Made by a program: the position numbers and the translations under genes
Notes under the pieces: generated by a model
The model's database searches: none
What the model was told of the DNA's origin: nothing
Seen by the model: the letters and a program-made list of their open reading frames with translations, nothing else
Assembly (NCBI GenBank): GCA_947458455.1
Contig: CANGYJ010000004.1
Span: 248,001 to 312,000, forward strand
Source of the DNA: Verrucomicrobiaceae bacterium
GTDB taxonomy: Bacteria; Verrucomicrobiota; Verrucomicrobiia; Verrucomicrobiales; Verrucomicrobiaceae
Direction of reading: 5' to 3'
DNA: 64,000 bases
Shown: positions 1 to 6,488 of the stretch, one piece after another
Layout: every line of letters starts with the position of its first letter
How positions within the stretch are numbered: position 1 is the first letter of the stretch

Positions 1-557
1 CGGCGGATGTCTCCAAGGCGGAGCAGGTACAAACGATGATGGGCGAGGTGCAGGCTCAGCATGGCGGCCTCGATTTCCTGGTGAACAATGCTGCGATCAT
101 CAAGGACCGCACTCTCGCCAAGATGAGCTACGAGGAATGGGATGCGGTGATCGGGGTGAACCTCAGCGGCGTGTTTTACTGCTGCAAGCATGCGCTGGAG
201 ATCATGCGCGAAGGCGGGGCGATGGTGAGCTTTGGCAGCATCGCGGCCATCCAGGGATTCTTCGGCCAGGCAAACTATGCCTCCGCCAAAGCCGGTGTGC
301 AGGCGATGATGCGCGTGCTGAGCCGCGAGGCCGCCCGGAAGAACATCCGCGCCAATGCCATCGCACCCGGCGTGATCGACACCAGCATGGCCGCCACGAT
401 TCCCGAGGCCGTGCGGGCCGAGATGCTCAAAAACGTGCCTTTGAACCGCTTCGGCACGACTGCCGAGGTGGCCAACGTCGTGCTCTTCCTCTGCTCGCCG
501 CTCTCCAGCTACGTCACCGGGCAGACAATCGAGATCAACGGCGGCTGGCGGGGCTAA
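1..557 (+). CDS. SDR-family oxidoreductase, FabG-like (3' part)
   Basis: The reading frame is open from the window edge, so the Rossmann N-terminus and cofactor glycine motif lie outside. What is visible is the second half of a classical short-chain dehydrogenase: the NNAA motif, a serine in FGSIAA, and the catalytic YxxxK in NYASAKAG, followed by the conserved IAPGVIDT stretch and the C-terminal SSYVTGQTIEINGGW typical of 3-oxoacyl-ACP reductases. It is therefore an NAD(P)H-dependent ketone/alcohol oxidoreductase, probably cytoplasmic. FabG-like paralogues with other substrates look identical at this resolution, so the fatty-acid role is not proven. It ends tail-to-tail with the Smr gene, overlapping it by 4 bp. 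Confidence 0.9.
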   Translation, partial: ADVSKAEQVQTMMGEVQAQHGGLDFLVNNAAIIKDRTLAKMSYEEWDAVIGVNLSGVFYCCKHALEIMREGGAMVSFGSIAAIQGFFGQANYASAKAGVQAMMRVLSREAARKNIRANAIAPGVIDTSMAATIPEAVRAEMLKNVPLNRFGTTAEVANVVLFLCSPLSSYVTGQTIEINGGWRG

Positions 558-859
558 CCGCCGACCGGTTTGAGGATCACCCATGTGGCACCCCAGGAGC
601 CGCTGGCTTCATCGGCGGGGTGGATGACTTGCTGGACCTCGGGGAGCTTCGCGAGGATCGCGTGGACGCTGGTGCGCAGGGTGCCGGTGCCTTTGCCGTG
701 GATGATTCGCACGCGGAGAATGCCGCGCTGGCGGCATTCGGCGAGGTACTCGGGAATCAGGCTGCCGATTTCGTTCGGGCGAAAGGTGTGCAAATCGAGC
801 TCGGGTCCGATGGGATGCTCGATGATTTCGGGGAAGGCGTCGTCGTCGTCCGAGGTCAT
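554..859 (-). CDS. Small Smr-domain protein
   Basis: A 101-residue stand-alone Smr domain, the small endonuclease-like domain found at the C-terminus of MutS2. The family signatures LDLHTFRP near the N-terminus and HGKGTGTLR in the middle are both present and intact. Stand-alone Smr proteins are thought to nick DNA or RNA, but the substrate here is unknown. The start codon overlaps the stop of the upstream histidine kinase (ATGA), so the two genes are probably co-translated. The gene is read towards the reductase gene and overlaps its end. Confidence 0.88.
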   Translation of the reverse strand: MTSDDDDAFPEIIEHPIGPELDLHTFRPNEIGSLIPEYLAECRQRGILRVRIIHGKGTGTLRTSVHAILAKLPEVQQVIHPADEASGSWGATWVILKPVGG

Positions 860-2418
860 GCGGCGGCGAGGCGGACTTCAAAGATCGTTTCGTCATCGTG
901 GGAGCTGACGAGCTTCAGGGTGGCGTGGTTGGCGCGGGCGAATTCGGCGGCGATGTTGAGGCCGAGGCCGAAGCCGTCGGTCTGGCGGTTGTGAGCTTTG
1001 TCGCCCCGGAAGAAGCGTTCAAAAAGGCGCGGCTGGATCTCGGCTGGGATGGCGGGGCCGGTGTTGGTGAGGGTGAAGACGGCCTCGCCAGCCTCACGAG
1101 CGAGGCGCAGGCGCACGCTGCCGGAGGGGCGGTTGTATTTGATGGCGTTGCTGAGGAGGTTTTGGAAGACCTGGCGCAGGAGAGCGCGGTCGGCATGCAC
1201 GGTGACGCGGGGTTCGATCTCGGGATGCAGGGTGAGCTCGGCGGCTTCGCAGAGGATTTCGCCGTCTTCGATGAGGCGGGAGAGATCGGCGCTGAGATCG
1301 TAGGTTTCGGGATGGGTGGGCAGGCGACCGGCATCCGCCTGGGAGAGCAGGAGAAGGCTTTGGGTGATGGTTTTGAGCCTGGTGGCCTCTTCGAAAAGGC
1401 TGGCAAAGCGCTCGTGCTCGGCACTGCCGGGCGTGGTGTGGCGCAGGGCGTCATCCAGGCTGGCGAGCATGATGGCGAGGGGCGTCTTCAGCTCGTGCGA
1501 GGCATCGGCGGTGAAACGTACGGCCTGCTGAAAGCTACCCTCCAGACGCTGCATCATCTCGTTGAGCACGCCGATGAGCTGGGCGAACTCGCGGTCATCA
1601 TCGCGGCTCAAAGGGATGCGCTCGGCGAGGTCGCTGGCGGTGAGGCGCTGCGCGGTGGTGACGACACGCTCGAGGGGCTTCATCGCTCGTTTGGAGGTCC
1701 ACAAAGCGGCGAGCCCGGCGAGGGCGAGAGCGATGACGGCGGCTCCGGCATACCAAGAGCCCATGCGATTCACATCCGCGTAAAATTCACGCAGCGAGAG
1801 GCCGACGAACATGGTGTAGTGCGGATTGCTGAAGGCTCCCCAGCGCCAGTCCACGCCGCGAGAGCGGGCGGTGAACATGACCGGATCACGCACCATGGGC
1901 ATCTGAGGGCGGAAGCGGGCGGCACGGCTGCGCTGCTGGCCGTGCGGAGGGCGTGGTTCCAGGCGCGGCAGGCCGAGCAGCCCGCCGAAGTCGGCATCGC
2001 GGGCTTCGGGCGGTGGTGGATTGTCGGCAGGAGCCGGCGGGGCGTTGCGCAGCTCTTCCTCGGTGGGAAAACTGCTGCGGAAGTAGGTATCGAGATCGTT
2101 CGGAGCACCCTGCGTGCTGAAGATGGTGGTGCCCTGGGCATGCTCTTTGACGACCATGACGATGGGAGCCTCGCCGCCAGCCGGGGCAAAGACGGCATCG
2201 CTGATGGTTTGGAATTCTTCGACGGTGGTGCGGGGATCGACGCGGTTCCACATGCGCTGTGCCTGCGCCGTGATGCGGGCATCCACGCTGCGTTCGAGCA
2301 CGCGGCTGGCATACCACCACGACGCGACGCCGAACGCGGCCACGAGCGAGCCCGCGACGAAGATCGTCTGCATGGCAAGGCGGATGCGGAAGCTGCGGGT
2401 GGAGGCCGGTTGGCTCAT
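856..2418 (-). CDS. Membrane sensor histidine kinase
   Basis: A 520-residue two-component sensor. Transmembrane helix about residues 13-35, a periplasmic sensor region of roughly 185 residues with a proline-rich stretch, a second helix about 222-241, a HAMP linker, then HisKA with the phospho-acceptor His308 in SHELKTPL and a HATPase domain with N box (NLLSNAIKYN) and G box (GFGLGLN). The order resembles heavy-metal/envelope-stress kinases of the CusS class, but the periplasmic part gives no ligand clue. No response regulator lies next to it; only the Smr gene is coupled to it through the ATGA overlap. The partner must be encoded elsewhere. Confidence 0.9.
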   Translation of the reverse strand: MSQPASTRSFRIRLAMQTIFVAGSLVAAFGVASWWYASRVLERSVDARITAQAQRMWNRVDPRTTVEEFQTISDAVFAPAGGEAPIVMVVKEHAQGTTIFSTQGAPNDLDTYFRSSFPTEEELRNAPPAPADNPPPPEARDADFGGLLGLPRLEPRPPHGQQRSRAARFRPQMPMVRDPVMFTARSRGVDWRWGAFSNPHYTMFVGLSLREFYADVNRMGSWYAGAAVIALALAGLAALWTSKRAMKPLERVVTTAQRLTASDLAERIPLSRDDDREFAQLIGVLNEMMQRLEGSFQQAVRFTADASHELKTPLAIMLASLDDALRHTTPGSAEHERFASLFEEATRLKTITQSLLLLSQADAGRLPTHPETYDLSADLSRLIEDGEILCEAAELTLHPEIEPRVTVHADRALLRQVFQNLLSNAIKYNRPSGSVRLRLAREAGEAVFTLTNTGPAIPAEIQPRLFERFFRGDKAHNRQTDGFGLGLNIAAEFARANHATLKLVSSHDDETIFEVRLAAA

Positions 2419-2544
2419 CGGCGCGGAGTTTCACGCCAGCGGCGCGGCCATGCACGCAGATAAATTCCTTTTAATGAGCCACCGGGGGCTGCCGTCATGC
2501 AGCACGGCTCAGATACCGGCAGTTCAACCACCCCGACCGCTGCC

Positions 2545-3192
2545 ATGAATGCCTCCGTCCACTCCGCCACCTCCTCCACCCACGACAGCGCCGCCGGTGA
2601 CACGCTGTATCGCCGTCACTTTGCCTCAATGTGCGCCTTTGCCCGTGCTCGCGGCTGCGAGATGCATGATGCGGAGGACGCGGCGCAGGAGCTTTTCGCC
2701 AAACTGGTGGCCCAGGGCCAGATCGAGCGTGCAGCGGCCATTCCCGACAATGGTGAGCAGGCGGCCTTCCTGCTAGCCCGCATGCGCACGCTGCTAATCA
2801 AGCGCTGGCAATTCCGCACGCGGCAGCGCCGTGGCGGCGGCTGCGTGTGCTTTTCCCTGCATGACGATGAAGGCCAGTCGATCGATGTGCCCGACGACCA
2901 TGCCACGCCGGACCGCGAGCAGGACCGCGAGCAGGACCGCGACTGGGCCCGCGCCGTGCTGGACCGTGCGATGAGCCGGATGAACGAGGAACTCTGCGCC
3001 ACCGGCCGCCGCGAGGTGTGGCAGCGGCTGGAAAGTGATCTCGTGGACGAAACGCCTCAGCCAGAGGCGCAAAGCGGTGCCCTCCGCGTGGCCCTCTGCC
3101 GTGCCCGCCTTCGCCTGCGGGATTTCATTCGCGAGCAAATCGGCTCCAGCACAGAAGAGGCGGCCCGGATGCTGGGTGCAGCGCTGGTGTGA
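2545..3192 (+). CDS. ECF-like RNA polymerase sigma factor
   Basis: About 215 residues from the chosen ATG; an upstream in-frame ATG at 2497 would add 16 residues without a family match. The region LYRRHFASMCAFARARGC followed by DAEDAAQELFAKLV matches sigma-70 region 2 of ECF factors (core polymerase binding). The C-terminal half contains a poorly conserved region-4-like helix pair, and the middle carries an acidic, tandemly repeated EQDREQDRD linker. This pattern is common in the many divergent ECF factors of Verrucomicrobia and Planctomycetes. No anti-sigma gene is adjacent. A hairpin terminator follows directly. Confidence 0.7.
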   Translation: MNASVHSATSSTHDSAAGDTLYRRHFASMCAFARARGCEMHDAEDAAQELFAKLVAQGQIERAAAIPDNGEQAAFLLARMRTLLIKRWQFRTRQRRGGGCVCFSLHDDEGQSIDVPDDHATPDREQDREQDRDWARAVLDRAMSRMNEELCATGRREVWQRLESDLVDETPQPEAQSGALRVALCRARLRLRDFIREQIGSSTEEAARMLGAALV

Positions 3193-3199
3193 GAGTCAC

Positions 3200-3218
3200 A
3201 AAAGCCGTGACGGCTTTT
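3200..3218 (+). terminator. Intrinsic terminator after the sigma factor
   Basis: Perfect 8-bp stem AAAAGCCG / CGGCTTTT with a TGA triloop, 7 bases after the stop codon. The descending arm supplies the T run. Confidence 0.6.
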
Positions 3219-3253
3219 CAGGCACGTCGCGGCTGATTTTTTGAGGTGCTGAA

Positions 3254-3637
3254 TCAGTTCACCGTGATCTGTCGCGGCTTCGCGGTCTGTCGGAGCGGTA
3301 GGGTGATGGCGAGCACGCCGTCTTCGAGCTTCGCGGTCATCTTTTCCTCATCGACCGGCGTGTTCAGGCGCAGGCGGAGGAGGTAGTTGAGCGGAGAAAG
3401 CTCGCGGTGAAGGGCTTTCAAGCCCTCGCGAGCATTCGAGTTGCGTTCGCCGCGGACGGTGAGGATGTTGTCCTCAAGGTCGAGCTTCACGCCGCTCTTC
3501 GGCACGCCGGGCATCTCGACGCGCACTTCGTAGGCTTCGGCGTTGCCGTTGACGTGGTAGAGCGGTTTGCGGAGCGATTCGGTGACGCCGGAAGGAGCGG
3601 CTGGAGCGCAGGTGGAAGGGGTGCAGGTAGCGTTCAT
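3254..3637 (-). CDS. Hsp20/alpha-crystallin family small heat-shock protein (second copy)
   Basis: A 127-residue small heat-shock protein from the ATG chosen here; a GTG 24 codons upstream is possible but adds an unconserved stretch. The alpha-crystallin domain runs from YEVRVEMPGVPKSGVKLDLEDNIL to LEDGVLAITLPL and includes the A-x-L-x-DGVL-like signature LEDGVLAITLP. It would act as an ATP-independent holdase in the cytoplasm. It lies 86 bp downstream of a second Hsp20 gene on the same strand, so the pair is probably one transcript. The two proteins are diverged, not a recent duplication. Confidence 0.9.
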   Translation of the reverse strand: MNATCTPSTCAPAAPSGVTESLRKPLYHVNGNAEAYEVRVEMPGVPKSGVKLDLEDNILTVRGERNSNAREGLKALHRELSPLNYLLRLRLNTPVDEEKMTAKLEDGVLAITLPLRQTAKPRQITVN

Positions 3638-3723
3638 AAGGTGTGATGGAGAGTTGGAGTTTTGGAGGGGTGGATGGGGATGTGATGGGCGGTGGCATGA
3701 CTCCACCACTCCATCACTCCTGG

Positions 3724-4161
3724 TCAGTTCAGCTCGATGCTGCGGGGTTTCTTGTTCTCGGCTTTGGGCAGCGTGAGGTTCAGGATGCCGTCTTCGAGCT
3801 TGGCGGTGATGGCTTCGACGTTGACGCCGTCCGGCACGGAGATGGAGCGGCTGAGTGTGTGGCTGCTTTCGCTCTCGCCGTTCTTTTGGCGCTTTTCGGC
3901 GGTGACGGTGAGCAGGCCGTTGTTCAGCTCGATTTTGACATCCTCCTTCTTCACACCGGGCACTTCAAAGTGAGCGTGATAGGCGTCTTTGTCCTCGTGG
4001 ACATCGACGGCCAGCTTGTCGGAAGTCGCACCAGGGAGGACTTCGCCGAGGTGGCTGAAGAACTGGCCCAGTGTGGGCATGCCGGCGAGGGGATGGCGGA
4101 ACCACGCGTCGAATTCGGAGACACGGGCGAAAGCGGAGGGATGGGTGCGGAGGAGTTTCAT
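3724..4161 (-). CDS. Hsp20/alpha-crystallin family small heat-shock protein (first copy)
   Basis: 145 residues. A short N-terminal region (FDAWFRHPLAG) precedes the alpha-crystallin domain, which shows the family core from YHAHFEVPGVKKEDVKIELNNGLL to the C-terminal LEDGILNLTLPKA. The final residues KKPRSIELN carry the short basic tail with an I-x-L-like anchoring motif used for oligomer assembly. It is the promoter-proximal member of a two-gene hsp20 cluster. No CIRCE element was found upstream. Confidence 0.92.
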   Translation of the reverse strand: MKLLRTHPSAFARVSEFDAWFRHPLAGMPTLGQFFSHLGEVLPGATSDKLAVDVHEDKDAYHAHFEVPGVKKEDVKIELNNGLLTVTAEKRQKNGESESSHTLSRSISVPDGVNVEAITAKLEDGILNLTLPKAENKKPRSIELN

Positions 4162-4215
4162 GGCTTGGATGGGGTTGGTTTGGGTTTTGGAGTTTTGAGT
4201 TCCGCTCCCTATCCC

Positions 4216-4231
4216 TGCATCCGCCGTGCCA
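4216..4231 (-). promoter_or_regulatory. Possible sigma-54-type promoter for the hsp20 pair
   Basis: Read on the minus strand, TGGCACGGCGGATGCA matches the -24/-12 consensus TGGCAC-N5-TTGCA with one mismatch and correct spacing. It lies 54 bp before the first hsp20 start. A single match of this length could be chance. Confidence 0.28.
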
Positions 4232-4340
4232 GACCATGCCTCGCGAGGCTGGAAGCCTTGATTTCACGAGGTTTCAGCGATTTGAGCGCCTTCCGATGCC
4301 TGGTCAAATCGTGGCTAGTTGCGCCAAAACAAACCGCTTT

Positions 4341-4358
4341 CGGCACAACGATGTGCCG
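4341..4358 (-). terminator. Hairpin downstream of terC
   Basis: Perfect 7-bp stem CGGCACA / TGTGCCG with a four-base loop, 16 bp past the terC stop. There is no U-tract, so it could equally be an RNA-stabilising hairpin or part of the hsp20 upstream region. Confidence 0.35.
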
Positions 4359-4374
4359 TTTATGGCACACGGAC

Positions 4375-5160
4375 TCACGAGACCTTTTTGACGGCCACTT
4401 TCTTCTTCATCCGGATGTTTAGCATCTCGACGAAGATCGAGAAGCCCATCGCGAAGTACACATAGTTCTTCGAGAAATGGACCTGAAAACCCTCCGCCAC
4501 CAGCGTGGTGCCGATGAGCAGCAGGAAGGACAGCGCCAGCATCTTCACGGTGGGATGCTCGCTGATGAAATCACTCACCGCGCCGGCGAAGACCATCATG
4601 AAGCCCACGGAGATCAGCACCGCGCCCACCATCACCGTGATGTGGTCCACCATGCCCACCGCCGTGATCACCGAGTCGAGCGAGAAGACGATGTCGAGGA
4701 TGGCGATCTGCACCAGGATGGCGCCGAGGGCGGCCTTCGCGGACGGCTTTTTGGCATGGCCGTTTTCATCCTCCTCGTAGCCCTCCACCTTGTGATGAAT
4801 CTCCACCGTGGCCTTGTAGAGCAGGAACAGGCCGCCGCAGACGAGCACGAGGTCCTTCCCGGAGAAGTCATGGCCGAAGGCCGCGAACACCGGCTCCTTG
4901 AGCTGGATCACCCACGAGATCGACGCCAGCAGCAGGATGCGGGTGAGCATCGCGAAGCCCAGACCGAGAAAACGCGCCCGCGGACGCTCCTCCACCGGCA
5001 GCTTGTCCACGAGGATCGAGATGAAGACGATGTTGTCGATGCCCAGCACGATCTCCATCACCGTGAGCGTCACCATCGCCACCCAGGCCTCGGGGCTGGT
5101 GACCCAGGAAAAATCGAGGAAGTTGATCTCGGCGAGCGGCAGGGAGGTGAGCAGGTTCAT
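4375..5160 (-). CDS. TerC-family integral membrane protein
   Basis: 261 residues from the internal ATG that begins MNLLTSLPLAEINF; an extended reading frame upstream of it has no family support and would overlap the divergent gene's promoter. The two diagnostic acidic membrane motifs are present: MEIVLGIDNIVFISILV near residue 35 and ILDIVFSLDSVITAVGMV in the middle, with about seven hydrophobic helices and a charged loop (YEEDENGHAKKPS). TerC proteins are linked to metal-ion export (notably Mn2+) and tellurite resistance; the ion here is not shown. It is transcribed divergently from the amidohydrolase across an 85-bp gap. Confidence 0.92.
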   Translation of the reverse strand: MNLLTSLPLAEINFLDFSWVTSPEAWVAMVTLTVMEIVLGIDNIVFISILVDKLPVEERPRARFLGLGFAMLTRILLLASISWVIQLKEPVFAAFGHDFSGKDLVLVCGGLFLLYKATVEIHHKVEGYEEDENGHAKKPSAKAALGAILVQIAILDIVFSLDSVITAVGMVDHITVMVGAVLISVGFMMVFAGAVSDFISEHPTVKMLALSFLLLIGTTLVAEGFQVHFSKNYVYFAMGFSIFVEMLNIRMKKKVAVKKVS

Positions 5161-5245
5161 GCGGAACTCGAAAATTAGCGGGAAATCACAAATCGGCAAT
5201 CGCCGACGAATCCTCCACCTTCCTGCCGTTCTATCCTCCACCACC

Positions 5246-6211
5246 ATGAACCGCCGCCAGTTCCTCCAAACCTCCGCTGGAGCCGCTCTCACCTCCTGCG
5301 CCTCGTTGAGCGCTCCTGATTCGCTCATCATCGATACCCATCAGCATCTCTGGGATCGCCGGAAGCTGAACCTCCCCTGGCTCGGCGGTGCTCCCAAGGT
5401 CCTGCGGCATGATTTCCTCACCGCCGACTACCAACAAGCCTTCGCCGGGCTCAACGTGAAGGCCATCTACATGGAAGTCGATGTCGCCCCGAGTGATCAC
5501 ATCAAGGAAGCCGATGGCATCGTGGCCCAATGCCGCGCTGGCAACACACCCACCATCGCGGCGACGATCGGCGGGCGACCTTCCTCGCCCGATTTCGAGA
5601 GCTATGTGAAGCGCTACGCCGGCAACGGCCTCGTCAAAGGCCTGCGCCAGGTCCTTCACGGCGGCTCCACGCCCGCTGGCTACTGCCTCAGCCCCGATTT
5701 CATCCGTGGCGTGCGCACGCTCGGCCAAAACGGTCTCAACTTCGAGCTCACCATGCGCCCCACCGAGCTGCACGATGCCGTGAAGCTCATCAAGCAATGT
5801 CCGGAGACGCGCTTCGTGCTCGACCACTGCGGTAACGGCGATCCCAAGGCCTTCAATCCCAAGCTCGGTCCCGGATTGAAGCGAAGCTGCACCACCGACG
5901 CATGGAAGCGCGGCATCGACGCCGTCGCCGCCTCACGCGCCGATGTGATGTGCAAGATCAGCGGCATCGTCGCCTTCGTCCCGCCAGGCCAATGGCACGC
6001 CGAAGACCTCGCCCCCGTCGTGAATCACTGCCTCGACACCTTCGGCCCCGACCGCGTCTTCTTCGGTGGCGACTGGCCCGTCTGCCTCCTCGGCAGCCCC
6101 GTGCGTGGCTGGGTGGATGCCTTGAAGCAAATCATCTCCTCACGCCCCACCAGCGAGCAGCGGAAGCTCTGGAGCGGCAATGCGGTGCGGTTTTACGGGC
6201 TAAAGGTTTGA
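5246..6211 (+). CDS. Exported amidohydrolase family 2 protein
   Basis: 321 residues. The leader MNRRQFLQTSAGAALTSC has a Tat-like RRQFL and a possible lipobox (LTSC), so the enzyme is probably exported and may be lipid-anchored. The body is an amidohydrolase-2 TIM barrel: metal-binding HxH in DTHQHLWD, VLDHCGNGD, and a final GGDWPVCLL aspartate motif. Nearest recognisable relatives are L-fuconolactonase-like or 4-sulfomuconolactone-type lactonases, so a sugar lactone substrate is plausible but not proven. A hairpin-rich intergenic region follows. Confidence 0.87.
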   Translation: MNRRQFLQTSAGAALTSCASLSAPDSLIIDTHQHLWDRRKLNLPWLGGAPKVLRHDFLTADYQQAFAGLNVKAIYMEVDVAPSDHIKEADGIVAQCRAGNTPTIAATIGGRPSSPDFESYVKRYAGNGLVKGLRQVLHGGSTPAGYCLSPDFIRGVRTLGQNGLNFELTMRPTELHDAVKLIKQCPETRFVLDHCGNGDPKAFNPKLGPGLKRSCTTDAWKRGIDAVAASRADVMCKISGIVAFVPPGQWHAEDLAPVVNHCLDTFGPDRVFFGGDWPVCLLGSPVRGWVDALKQIISSRPTSEQRKLWSGNAVRFYGLKV

Positions 6212-6215
6212 ACGC

Positions 6216-6471
6216 CTCCCGGAGGGAGAAAAGAAATTAGCCGGTGGTGACAACCACCGGATCACCGCGAAACATTTGCAGCTCACAAAACGCGTCCTGA
6301 AAGGACGCAAGAAGGTCGCTTCGCGAATGAAGCATCCCAAACGCCGATGAGAGCTTCTCGCGTCCTTCCAGGACGCCGTTCAGAGGTTTGAGAGGCTTGG
6401 GGTGGTCCGGGGGTTCTCAGCCGCTTCGCGGCTTTCACCTCCGGCGAATCTCTTGGCTCCCTCCGGGAGCC
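6216..6471. repeat. Cluster of short triloop hairpins
   Basis: This otherwise empty 277-bp gap contains at least six perfect small palindromes: CTCCC-GGA-GGGAG (6216-6228), CCGGTGGT-GACA-ACCACCGG (6241-6260), GCGTCCT-GAA-AGGACGC (6292-6308), GCGTCCT-TCC-AGGACGC (6360-6376), AGCCGC-TTC-GCGGCT (6419-6433) and GGCTCCC-TCC-GGGAGCC (6455-6471). Two share the same 7-bp arms. The first and last lie just past the ends of the two convergent flanking genes and may act as terminators; the others look like a dispersed palindromic repeat. Confidence 0.7.
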
Positions 6472-6488
6472 GGACTCTAAAAACGCAC

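Noticed and set aside
898..2463. Long plus-strand frame opposite the histidine kinase
   Set aside because: Mirror frame produced by high-GC codon structure; the minus-strand kinase has all family motifs.
5161..5331. N-terminal extension of TerC by 57 codons
   Set aside because: Not family-like and would overlap the start of the divergent amidohydrolase; the ATG at 5160 gives a normal TerC.
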